Of a stretch of 64,000 nt of DNA, positions 12,681 to 23,940 are shown piece by piece. Numbering within the stretch: position 1 is the first letter of the stretch; each line of letters starts with the position of its first letter. The notes under the pieces are model-generated. The model searched no databases. It saw only the letters and a program-made list of their open reading frames with translations, and was not told the origin of the DNA. Made by a program: the position numbers and the translations under genes. The stretch comes from Coptis chinensis (taxonomy: Eukaryota > Streptophyta > Magnoliopsida > Ranunculales > Ranunculaceae), in contig CM027378.1 of assembly GCA_015680905.1 (NCBI GenBank), positions 76,909,501 through 76,973,500 of the forward strand, read 5' to 3'.

Positions 12681-15600
12681 TCATTTTCTCATTTCATTTA
12701 GCCTTTCCTTCCTTCGCCTCTCTAATTCCTTCACCATTTGCCAATGCTCCAATGTCAGACGGGTCTCACCAAAGCTGGCTGACACCAATCGGCCCATAGT
12801 CAGCCACCTGAAAATAAAATGATCCAAGACCCTCAGATGACAAAGTAACAAAAAGTAACAAGAGCTGCACTAAATCACTAATGCCGAAATATAACTGACC
12901 TGCTGAAGTCATTACTGCCTAAGCTCCGATCTTCTTGCCTAGCTGCTACTAGATCATCTTCTATTATCTGAAAAATTGGAAACAGGATTTACACTTACAA
13001 TCACTTCCAAATATCAATCACAATGCAGGTCACAGTATTCATATAATGTTTTTCACAATTCCACCAAAACTGGGAGCATAGCCAACTTCACTGTTTCTAT
13101 GTTAATTAGAGTCATGAATTTTGTCCAAAGGGAGAATGGGGTTTGATGGTGTGAGATACGGTCGTTGACATCCACACTTCATTCTACAAACGTGTGTGTG
13201 TAGATATAGTTTTTGGAGGATAGTGTCATTTTCAATCAAATCAAAGGAGAACAATTCAAAAGTGTTTCACTGTTTTGCCAGCAAATAAATCTTCATGAAT
13301 GCCCCCCGCCATCACTTGCATACTGCAACTACATCCAAACTTTCATTTTCCTTAAACGGAACAAAAGCTTAATTATATGTAGTCAGCATTATTTACAGGT
13401 GAGTTGAAGCTACCATGAACCCCTCAATAAAATCAAAAATTCTATATGAACAAACTCTTTTGAACAAACCCTCTTAAACAAACTGATGTGGCATTCGTCA
13501 GGCAGGGTGCGTGTGTATTGCCCCAAGAAATACTGCAATCAAAGTCTCTCTGCTTGCCACGTCAGTTTGTTCTCTAGAGTTTGTTCAAAACAGTTTGTTC
13601 ATGTAGAAAAACTCCAATAAAATTCTAATCTTAAAAGCCAGGAAGGCAGGAACTTGTTGGATATTCAGTTAGTCGTTTTACTCCTTTGAATAAGAAGGGT
13701 TAACGAGTATTACCCCCTACTAGATGAGCCAATTAGGATTTCCCCCCACTAGATGGGAAATTAGAGTCTCTCTCCCCCAAATACACACAAAAAAAAAACA
13801 CAGTCAACCCAATTTGATTTTTTTTTTTGTGTATTTATAGGGAGAGACCCTAATTTCCCATCCATCCAATTGGCTCATCTAGGGGGGTAATACTCGTTAA
13901 TTCTAATAAGAAAACTTCTAGATAATAACTCGAGCCAGTGCCCAACTTGGTTACAACCGGTCATTTTTTCTTTTTCAATTCCAAAATTATCTTTGTAAAA
14001 CCAAAGCCAAAAGGCTTACACAAATGATTACAAAGCTTATTATCTTCAATGGAAGCAATTTGCACTACTGAATGAAAACATAAAAGAATTTGCATCTAAA
14101 TTACGACACCTCATCACTTGCTAGGTGCCAAGTTACACGAACACGCTCTATTTCGAAAATAATCTGTGTTGGATACGTATCCACATGTCCGTGTCGGACA
14201 CACAGATACATATTGTATCTAATAAGATACATATTGTATCTAATATACCTTAGTTTTCGATATTTCGCCATGTTAGATACGGACACACACGACACTATAA
14301 CAGAACATAGGTCTGTCCTCAGTCAAAAATTACACGAACAATAAACATACCTTCTGCATATCTGGGTCGATATCATGTGCTGATGATCTTAGAGTAGCCA
14401 AGTACCATCTCCAAGCTTGCTGCGCTTCTGAGGCACAATTTAACGATGAGCCCACAACAGTAGGCTGAATAGGCAACACTAAATCGGCTGGCAGTATGTT
14501 TGATTTCCCCTCAGAAAGGATTAGTAATTGGACATCAGTGGGCATTTCCAACTTATAGTAATTAAAATCATACTCCACCTGAAATTAAGGAATACTTGAA
14601 TATTAGGAGTTTCAAAAAGGACTTATAGCCTCCATTCCTAAGTGTTCAAACCAAATAAAATTACCATCTGCAAACAAATGTATCACATAGGAGAGAAATA
14701 TTGACATTGTCAAAGAGACTGCGTATAAAATATGTGTGTAGCATGTAGGAGCATGCTTTAGGTCTAAATCATATTGAGTATGATTTCTTTGTTATCAGGT
14801 CCTGTAAATGCAGCTAAAGAATTTGATACTGAAAAGCTTTCTTAATAAGATTCCCTACACACTTAGAATACAATATTTATGTATCTGAGTATCGTAGTCT
14901 GTAATTGAAGTCTTTCTTATTAGTCAAGGGCCATATACAAGTTATTTTTTGGTCTGAAACTCTGAATTATAACAACTTATGAGATTAATTCACAAATGGC
15001 TAATTCGAAATTACCTTTTGCAACTCCATTAGATTCTTCAGCAAGGTCACATTCTCAACCCCAGTAGCGTTTAGCATTCCTTCTTGGAGTTGAGTCTCGT
15101 CAATGGTTACGTGGGTGCCTTCTGCTAGCTGAAGAGCTGAAGTAACTAGCCTGTTTTAAAGTCAACAAACAAGCATTGAAACTTTTCCTTTAAAATAAAG
15201 AATAGAGCATACTAGCATACTCAAAATAGCAGTATCTACCGTGATTATTATTTAGTTGACTTATCATATAGACTAAACGGCATAAATACATGGAAACCTA
15301 CCTGTTCTTCTCGTAATCCTTTTGGGGGGCAAGTGAAGCAGTATTGAGATACTCCACAGTGAAAGGTATTGATTTTGTGAACGGTAAAAGTGTCTGAATT
15401 GCATGGTTAAGCTGACTACCAAAAACTGTCAAGCTTTCCCTGGTGAAGCCAGTAAGGTTTAGTGATAGCTTCCCAAGTGCAACAGAGTCAACTCTACCAT
15501 GGACCTGCTCCAAAAAAAATTGGTATTAAATCCTCCATAGAAACAAGACAATGAAATTTTAGATAAAAAGTCCAGTAATAAAGTAACAGATGAAAACAGG

Positions 15601-18154
15601 GTCTAAAGGAAAGAATATCTGCAGATACTTGGACAAAAGGACATTTGCATAGAATTATTGTGAAAACCTAAGAAAGACAACCAGGAATGTAAAAGTAAAT
15701 ACAATTACCCTGGACAGAAGATGCAACAACACACACTCAGCTGCAAGACCGTCATTTCCAAGAATAGTTGTGAGATGTCCCACCAGAGCTTCCCTTGTTT
15801 CTCTAACCAAGTTTGGTGCTCTCTGCAAAATCAATGCAAGCAACAACTACAAGTAAGAAAATTGGCACAGCTAAGATAAATCAATATTAGAGTGATAAGG
15901 GAGGATACATCTAAGGTGTTATCTATCTCAGATAATGTCAGACAATAGAAAAAAGGAAAATAAAAACTTCTTCGAAGGAGATATGTGAAAGCACCTCAAT
16001 GGCAGGGGAACTGAGAAGGAAATCGTGGTTTGCAAGCTTCCGGTGTATAAGACAATGGAGGCGTGGTACCTGCAAATAGAAGATTCCAAGCACCAAATAA
16101 ACTCGTCATTTTTCTTTACTCGTTAACCAAAACTGAAACATATTAGTACTGGCTTGAATTTGGGAATTAGCAGAATTTCAAACCAGTAAATGTGTCTCAC
16201 AAAATCCACAGATTCAGTTGTGAGTATGTTTTAATATACCATGGATCCAGGTATGTAAGAGCATGTTTTGACAACAAAGAGATCCTAACTTGAATAAATA
16301 ACCAACAGTTCAAATGGCATTCACCCTACTATTATGGTCTATAACAATAAACGTGGCCAGTGCAAAACACCAAGATACAGAGTAGCAACTATTTAGTTCT
16401 CAATACCCCTATGCCTACCAGGATTGTGGTGTTCAAACCTTGTTAGGAGGCAAATGAGACAATGCATCTTCAAAGAGTTCATTTGATACATCTTCTGATC
16501 CGTCTGCCTGAACACTAAGCACCGGATCAAAGGTGAAAACACCAACAAACTCGAGAACATCGTTCAGCTTCAAATCAGACTCTGGTGAATCATACACCTG
16601 CATAGAAAGGGTGGACAATAAAACGAATAAAAAGAGCTATTGGTAAGATCCAGAAGATTCAGAATCCGATTAAAGGATTTGATTACTAAAGTTCATGCAT
16701 CTAAGAAAATAACTTAGAAAAGAAAAATGAAATGATTGAGTCGTCAATGTACCTTCACAAGACATGGAAGGCGATTTGAGTCAAAAGAAGTCAAGACACT
16801 GACTTTGGCAGACATCTCATCATTGAAGGATTCGTGTAACTGGGGTGACTGGCCGGTAAATTCTCCTTCCCTCTGTTAAAATATGCATGTTTTAACGACC
16901 CAAATATACATATATTTACAGCAAATCCTATAATGCTGACATAATAAATGGAGAAGTTTTCAAAACTCATCTCCAATAAGATATTAAATATCAGACAGAA
17001 CCAAATCCATCAAACGGCAGATGTCTCTGATATTTTAATGATTGATCTTGTAATAACTTGTAAGACTAATTTAATTGATGAGAACCATGTTAATTACCAT
17101 TTTTTTGGAGCTTGAAGTAGAACCCTGCGACTCTTGAGGTACCTGCCATCAGATACAGTATGTCAGAGAGATTAAGTGAATACAATATTTTAAACGAGCA
17201 TTTGCACTTCAACAAGTGCTATTCACACAATCACACGAGCAACGCAATATATTTCGGTAATTTCTAGACATAGTAAGGCGAACTCAGGCGTCTGCATGTA
17301 ACACAATTATCACAAGCAGTAACTGACTTTGACAAGTGAAGTAAAGCATGATGTGGGAATCGCAACACCAAAATGAGATTGAAAATATTATTATTGACAA
17401 ATCAAGAAAGTACCATGTAATCTATGACCATTTCATCATCTCTCTGGCGCTTTTCACCATGTTGGGACGTCCACTTGTTACATCTATTAAACATAGACTC
17501 TGAAGAGTGTTGTATGGTCCACGAATTCTGTCCTGGAACCTACAAAACAAATTTGAGTGAAAGGGAATGATTAATTCTGCATGGGCAAGAACCATGAAGA
17601 TTCCAAACTATAAATTTTACCGGAACACAGTACAGAAGTTGGCGTTCCCAGATCCGCGTTTCTGATTGTGAACCCATAGGAAACGAAGCTATATCAGTGA
17701 ATTTGTTTGTTCGCCATGTTGAACCATCCTGGAAAAAAAAACCATAAAATTAATGTAACTAATACAACGAGCAAGAGTTAGCCAAAGAAAAAAAGGAAGT
17801 TACCTTGAAAGCACCAACATAGAATTCATTGCCAAGCATGTCTTGCACCATTCCCCGAAATCGAACTAATGAATTAGGCTGAATCCAACCAATACTTGAA
17901 TGATCAAGGATTGGCACCTAAACAAAATCAACTATTCAAGTTACATAAAACATACTAAAATGTTAAGAGGAGAGAGAGAAATTGACCTGAGAAAGAGCTC
18001 CTTGGTCAAACAGACAGTCACGAAAGACATCAAGGGCGCCCCAATCTTTACCATTTAAGTTTGTTGGATCTATTCCAGATGCAATCGCTTTCTCGAATGT
18101 AACACGTACTGCACCCAGTGGGTTTGAAAGGCAATCGAAAGCTATGCCAACCAT
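12681..18154 (-). CDS. ETG1: MCM-binding protein ETG1 (E2F target gene 1), 14 exons
   Basis: Exons on the minus strand: 17987-18154, 17804-17917, 17621-17728, 17414-17539, 17098-17142, 16753-16872, 16439-16597, 15995-16069, 15709-15822, 15302-15504, 15015-15150, 14351-14578, 12900-12967, 12681-12807. They sum to 1791 bp (596 residues), with GT-AG junctions and one frame. Landmarks: start MVGIAFDCLSNPLGAVR; LVRFRGMVQDMLGNEFYVG (about 74-92); the DVLEFVGVF block (about 254-262); GNDGLAAECVLLHLLSRVHG; end ELERRRKERLNEMRK. The length and this order match plant ETG1/MCMBP. Family knowledge: it is a nuclear partner of the MCM2-7 helicase complex, needed for DNA replication and sister-chromatid cohesion, and transcribed under E2F control. 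The upstream E2F sites agree. The 1.4-kb intron 14350-12968 carries two MITEs. The first ATG after the E2F cluster that joins the family N-terminus is used as start. Confidence 0.93.
13439..13608. mobile_element. Small MITE, about 170 bp, in ETG1 intron
   Basis: Nearly the whole unit is an inverted repeat. The left arm contains GAACAAACTCTTTTGAACAA and the right arm, read inward, contains GAACAAACTGTTTTGAACAA. Both continue to a shared ACAAACTGA(T/C)GTGGCA. No coding capacity. Family not assigned. Confidence 0.6.
13700..13900. mobile_element. MITE of 193 bp flanked by TTAA, in ETG1 intron
   Basis: Element 13704-13896. The left arm reads CGAGTATTACCCCCTACTAG and the right arm, read inward, CGAGTATTACCCCCCTAGAT. 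Both then share GAGCCAATT and GATGGGAAATTAG, giving a hairpin over most of the length. TTAA flanks both sides (13700-13703, 13897-13900). The exact superfamily is open. Confidence 0.65.
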
Positions 18155-18185
18155 TTTCTCTCTCTCTCTCTTTCTATTAGGGTTT

Positions 18186-18273
18186 TTGCGGGAAAGATAA
18201 GTAGGGGAGAATGAGGGAATTTCCCGCGCTAAGTAGGTAATGTTTCCCGCCAATGTACAACACTATTCCCGCC
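18186..18273 (-). promoter_or_regulatory. Cluster of four E2F-type sites upstream of ETG1
   Basis: E2F core sequences matching TTTCCCGC, or one base off, occur at 18188-18195 (as GCGGGAAA), 18220-18227, 18243-18250 and 18266-18273 (TTCCCGCC). They lie 34 to 119 bp upstream of the ETG1 ATG at 18154. E2F control of this gene is established in Arabidopsis. The density here suggests strong G1/S-dependent transcription, which is inference. Confidence 0.8.
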
Positions 18274-19477
18274 ATTTTTAAGGTACTGATACTGTGGCAC
18301 GGCAGCAAGATATGTTATAGAGGACACATGAGGAAAAATCTGAGATTCTGAGAAATAGGTTTGAAACATATCGAAATTTCTGATTTTGTTTATAGAGAGT
18401 TTTTACTTAGGGTACTAAAAAAAATTTGGTAATTTTGGGTTAAGTAATTTTAACACATGGAAGGGAAAGTTGCTCTCCTTGCTCATTTCGTTTGCCTTTT
18501 TCATCTTGCTTTTCGTTGCTTCTTACATGTGGGTTGGTAGATGGCTGAACGGTTGTCGGCTGAACAGTGAACACCCCCCTCCCCTCTCTGCCAGACACCC
18601 AGACTGCATCAAATCATGTGGCAAAATGAGGTGCCTGGATTTTTTCCTCGCTGTGAACAGTTTTTGCTTTTCAAGAATCAATAAAATTTGAAGGGCCCAT
18701 TTACGCATGAGTGCATGACACGTTCAGAAAGTTCGTAAATCCTCCTGAAACGACCCGGTTATAAAACTGGCCCTTGGCACTTTCAGGCGTTTCACTGTTT
18801 TGGCGTCCCATACTTACTCCTAGCCTATAACACTGGGGCAGAGTGGTAGACTAGTAAGACATAGGAAATAGTTATGGCCATTTGTTTTTGCTTTTTATAA
18901 GACCTTGTAACCTATTATAAGAGGTGGACGGGTGATTTTGAACATTTTTTTTATTTGTTTTTTACCTCTTATTATAAGAAGAGTTAGTCTTCAATGCGCG
19001 AGATGTATGGTGCGCAGATAATGTGGGCCTTTGGATCAGTACTTTTACCATGCAATACACACGCACTCTTTGGTATGAGTGGCCCAGATTTGTTAGCACA
19101 CCATACGACCTGCGCACCATAGATTTAGCCTTATAAGAAATATTCTACTAGAAATATTTTATAAGTGGCATGATTTTTGTAACCAAATTCTATAGTGCTC
19201 AAGTTGTACCTGCACTGTGAAATATGGGCCCTCCATCAGGCAAGAGGTGAGGGTGTATTGCATGGTAGATTCTCTAATCAATGGTGTAGAGTATCAACGC
19301 ACTCATAAGAAGGTATACTCTAGAACTGCTTATTTTTGTAAGCACTAAAATTGGATCTACTACAATTTTATAAGTTTTGTAAGCTGGAAAATGACACAAA
19401 CGCCCTGAGCACACTACCCTTTGCTCTTATTCTCTTTTCTTCCTTCTCTAAAAATTCATTCTTCCCCGCCCAAGCCA
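18274..19477. other. Intergenic, upstream of ETG1
   Basis: No gene recognised. Small repeats are present: GTATGGTGCGCAGATAATGT near 19007 has a degenerate inverted partner near 19105-19130, suggesting a decayed MITE. TTATAAGA motifs recur between 18895 and 19150. The open frames at 18470-18708 have no family features. Confidence 0.4.
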
Positions 19478-20300
19478 CTGTTATATCTAGTAAAGCAAAA
19501 CAGAAATAAGATCATATTAGAAACTTATCACTGAGGATTGTGCTCGGCACAATTTCCTTAAGACGAAAAACACCACCGATAAGTTAGCTGCCAGCCTCAA
19601 GCGTATGCCTCCCAGGATACAACAGTGGAAGAGTCAGTCAACAGCAAATGACAAACTCTCTGGAACTTCCTTAAGACAAAAAACACCGCTGGTAACTTAG
19701 CTGCCAGCCTCAGGAGTACGCCTCCTAGGATACAATAGTGGAAGAGTCAGTTAGCAACAAATAACAAACTCTCTAGCTCCAGACATGGTTTTCTTTGTTT
19801 TGGAAGAGAAATAATCGGATCTACTTTGAAACAGGAAAACGTTTTGTTTTATAAAAACTCGAAGTCGCAACTGAAGGCAAGAATCACACAAGCACGCTCG
19901 ATCCTAGGGCAAGAAAGGCGTGATTTTGTTTTCTTGAAATAGCTGCTTTGAAACCAACCAAAAGAGAAAAAAGATTTTTGATTTGCAAAAACAAGCCCAG
20001 TACTCGCACCCACGCGAAGCCCAAATGGGTGGATTTGCACCCACTTGTGTGTGGGCACACGCACACTAAGATTTTCTAGAGCTCCCAAACCAAAACGGTC
20101 TTGTGTGCGCGCAAGCACCTCCTTATATCTCTCTACACTATCCCTCCATAAGAATACAAAGCAATATAAACTTAAAAGACTTAGGTTTAGTAACCAATGT
20201 GGGACTAAAGCCCCCACATTAGAGAGTAGTAGAGACATAAGGTCATGGGTTCAAACCCATGAGGACACAATTTCATTCAAGATTCCAACAACCGCCACAC
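19478..20300. repeat. LTR-like repetitive stretch with tandem duplication
   Basis: It starts TGTTATATCTAG and ends near GATTCCAACA, so TG...CA borders are possible, but I find no clean target duplication. A 113-bp unit beginning TTCCTTAAGAC is tandemly repeated twice (19554-19666 and 19667 to about 19776). Toward the right it contains AACCAATGTGGGACTA, a motif often met in plant LTRs, and a GGGTTCAAACCC box. No protein-coding domain is visible. A solo LTR or short non-autonomous LTR element is the best guess, with low certainty. Confidence 0.35.
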
Positions 20301-20878
20301 CCATTGCCTTCATTTCTAACCTTATTGTTGTTGCTGCTCCACCGTGAGCGTACTGCTGCCACCAATCATGAGCTCTATCTCTACTATCAACCGAGCTACT
20401 TGGTGTTGCTACCACAACCACAAAAAAGTGAAACTGTTGCCGCCACTATCAAGCTCAACCGAGCCACTCAGTATGCAATTGAATTTTATCGGCATTGATT
20501 AAATTGGCAAACTATTTTGTGCTTCGATCTGCTTTTTTTTTTTTTTTTTTAAAGTAATTTGGTGGACTGTTATAAATGTTGGGTGGATTTATATTGAATA
20601 ATGTTGGACTGTTATAAATGTTGGATGCATATATGTTGATTAATGATCGATCATAGTCTATATTTGTTAGGAATGAAGTTAGCATTGTTAAAACTTGGGG
20701 TTCCATCTCGTGTCTGCTTTACTTATTATTGAACATTATTGAAATGTCTATTTGAAATGATAGTATTCATGGACTCTATTCATTATTGGACTCGCACTCT
20801 CATTATTGTTGTTGCCTTGTTTCAATTTCTTTCTATTGATTGTTATGGTGCTTGCTTGTTTACGTTATAACATATCAT
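20301..20878. other. Repeat-rich intergenic segment
   Basis: Contains short direct repeats (GGACTGTTATAAATGTTGG occurs at about 20563 and 20607) and a poly-T run (20533-20550). No coding sequence recognised. Confidence 0.4.
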
Positions 20879-21770
20879 GGCTGACCGTCGACAATGAGAC
20901 TGAGGGTAACACTGAGGGTTGCGCGGCCAAGGTTCAGGATGTATTTACCAATGTCCCTGGATTAGCCCAAACTTTCCTAGACTTGTGTTTGGAAGAAGTT
21001 ACGAAAGAGGGTTATCAAGGTAATTCATCCCTAAAACCTATTAGCTGGAAACACGTGAGGGAATACCTTGGAAACGCACATGAGGGATACCTTGAATGAT
21101 AAGTTTAACTTAAACCTTGAGCAAAAGGCTTTCAAAAATAGGTGGGATGCACATAAAAATAAGTATGTGGCTTGGAGGAATTGTGTTGGCAAGAGTGGTG
21201 GAGGTATCAATTTTGCACTTGGGAGTATTAATTGGCCAAAAAAAATTTGGGTTGATGCTCTTCAGGCAAGTGCTATTATATTGTATAATTTGTTTTGTAG
21301 TAATTCATTTTTTTTTTGTTAATTATGTTATTGAATTATTTTGTTTGGTTCAAATTAATGTAGAGGAACTCGAGTGCAATAATCTATAAGTAGAAGCCTC
21401 TGAGTAATGCAAAAGAGTTGTACAAGGTGGAACTAGTACTGTTGCTAGTGATGGTTCAAAAAAATAGAGAAAGAAAGTAGTTGACAAAGAGGAATCTGGT
21501 GGTGTGCAAGAGTTAATTGGTGTGGTGAAAAATCTAGTGACGCATATGGAGCTTGAAAGGATTGAAGTGAAGAAGAACATGGAGTCATATTCTATGCATA
21601 TATGCATGAGTATTTTGAATTATCTAAAAGAAAATGAATAGATGACTACGGATGTGTATATGGGTGCAATGGTGAAGCTTGCTACAAATAAGGAGTTTAG
21701 AAAAGCCTTAGTTGAATTTGAGGATATAGATGATAAGAAGATTTCTCTCACGGGATTGGTTAGCATGTGA
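20879..21770 (+). pseudogene. Myb/SANT-like DNA-binding domain protein, broken
   Basis: The plus strand encodes a plant Myb/SANT-like domain of the type found in host proteins and in PIF/Harbinger ORF1. Recognisable blocks are QTFLDLCLEEVTKEGYQG (about 20970-21022), ISWKHVRE, KAFKNRWDAHKNKYVAWRN (about 21127-21183), then WPKKIWVDALQ. After a probable intron (about 21265-21362, with a GT-rich donor region) come SSAIIYK, LSNAKELYK, and a C-terminal tail with MELERIEVKKNMESYS and MGAMVKLATNKEFRKA. A ~25-bp tandem duplication around 21048-21098 (TGGAAAC...TACCTTG twice) shifts the frame in the domain. Later in-frame stops also occur. Since the Harbinger transposase gene is not seen nearby, host gene relic or transposon relic cannot be told apart. 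Confidence 0.6.
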
Positions 21771-23539
21771 GTTTAACTTGGTTGGGAGAGGTCTTAAAAC
21801 ATTACTCAATCTTCTATTTTTATTATGTTATAATGTGATACTTAATTGAGATTGGGGTTTAGAAACTGTAGAGATCAAGAGAATATCATCAAAACAAATA
21901 AGCTTCTTTTGATTCATTAATGGAGTTTACAATTTATTATTTCCTCTCTTTCTCTCTCCTCTAATATGAATAAATAGAAATGAAACGTGGAAATGAATTT
22001 GGGGTCCTCTCTCTGTTCTGCATCTAATATTTTTATAGTTGCTCCACATGGTTTCATCCAATAACTCTGTGATATACAACAATTCCTTTCTCTTATCTTA
22101 TTCTTGCAATTTAAAATAAATTTTTCGACTTTCATGCCGATATAGTATTATAAAATTAGTGAAATAATAACAAATATCGGTATGTACGATATTTGGTCAC
22201 CACATAAACGTCACTTTCACTTGAGCAAAATTATTTTTACATTGTATTTGGATTTAAATGCAATGTAAGAGGCTTTCTATTTTGACATGTTGCTTGTATG
22301 TGAATCGGTGATATGAAACTAGGCGTGAATTGGTGCTATATAATGGTATGTAAAATAGGGCTATATTTGTCAAATCACCATTTATAAGATATTGTATGTT
22401 TATTTTTTTCTTTTTTTGTAAGTGCTTATAAGAGGAACTTAAAATGAAAAAACAAATAAACCAGTTTATAAGACCCACTTATAACTTAAACCAAAAAAAC
22501 ATAACCATAAATGATTAATCCATAAAAAGTAATCACATTCAATTTTGAACTCGATTGTATATGTTTCTTTTGAATTCCAACATCTTTTAATTTTTAAATT
22601 TCAAGCCTAAAATCTAAACACTTGCACCTTTTGTGTAATCCGATTCACGCTACAAAGTTACTTTACTATGTAAACAAATTTGATGTGTAAATCAATTATC
22701 ACTTTACAAATAAGATGTTAGAACAATAAAACGTACTCGATCAACTCAATAAATATTTATCAAGTTGCCAAGCTCATGAATTGGACATATGCAATAAAGA
22801 TCATCAAGTTACCAAGCTCGCTCATTTTGCATATATCCTTCTTATGAGATTTTAGGACATGAGGGATAATTGTAAGTTTGAGGCAGGAGCACCGAATGGA
22901 GAAAAGTTGTTGCAAATCACAACCAAACTATATGGGAAATATGTTGTATAGCATTTGAGAAGGCTGATGCATCTTAATTTTGAAATGTGATAGGATATAA
23001 ACGTACAATGGAGCAGAGCAGTATGAGTTGTACTACAATGAGATGAATTCAAACTATTGCATACAAAAGCATCAAGGCTACAACACCAGAAGAGATTGAG
23101 TACTTGCTTGCTGCAAAAGTTGGAGCCATGCATGTTAGCTGAGAAGGAATTGAAGGAGCCTAGCATCTAAGATTAATTAGGTAAGAATAAGGAGATTGAT
23201 AATCAGGCTGCTATAAATGTCTTGATAAATCCTGACATGTCTAACTGGAAAGAGGCCGCAACGTTGTTTTTTCTACCCTTGAACTGCTTAACGGATATAC
23301 GAGTATATATTAGATTGTTTTAGATTCGTAGAATTTATAATGCCAGGCTCATCATGAACTAGCACATTGGGCATCAATAAGGCACAACGACATGTTGATA
23401 TGATGGGTTCTGCCCACCATCATCTTAGTTATTTGTCGCTGATAGTAAACCTCATAAGTTCTAATAGAAGTTATACTAAAAAAAATAGTAATATATTGAT
23501 GTAGTGAACTTTCTATTGATGTTTGTGTCAACGTTTGTG
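21771..23539. other. AT-rich intergenic, nothing recognised
   Basis: No supportable gene. Two segments (22740-22850 and 22850-23170) look like degenerate copies of something: the phrase ATCAAGTTRCCAAGCTC recurs at 22757 and 22803. I see no recognisable protein in any frame. Confidence 0.4.
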
Positions 23540-23544
23540 GATAT

Positions 23545-23940
23545 TGTTTCGACCAAATATGATCAAAACACTAAGTGATGACATCTGAATAACAAAAATT
23601 GAGGAAAGTCATTTAATGATGAGATTTATCTAACCTACGTTAAAAATCAAGTTTCAAGAACGTAATTTTTATAAAAATTTTGGTATTTATATAGGTAGAG
23701 GTTCTTGTAATTTTTCTTGTATTTTGAGTAATCATCTTTTTCAACATAATTATCTCTTTGATAAGAAATGAATCACATAAATCAATGTACATTAGTGGCA
23801 AAAGCCATGTGACTAAGGTTCAGCCTTAGACACATGAGTTAATGGGCCTGTACATTGATCTATGGTATTGCAAATTGGGCTTTAGCCCTATCGATTAAAT
23901 GAATAAAATAGAGACCCCTACTAATGGACGCTTTGCCACA
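23545..23940 (-). repeat. 3' LTR of the minus-strand Ty3/gypsy element
   Basis: Aligns along most of its length with 28580-29030, sharing for example GAATAAAATAGAGACCCCTA and AAATCAATGTACATTAGTGG. It lacks the last ~25 bp seen in the other LTR. Confidence 0.8.

Noticed and set aside
20238-20262. GGGTTCAAACCC box resembling a tRNA B box
   Set aside because: No A box at the right distance and no cloverleaf can be drawn; the box is a simple palindrome within an LTR-like repeat.
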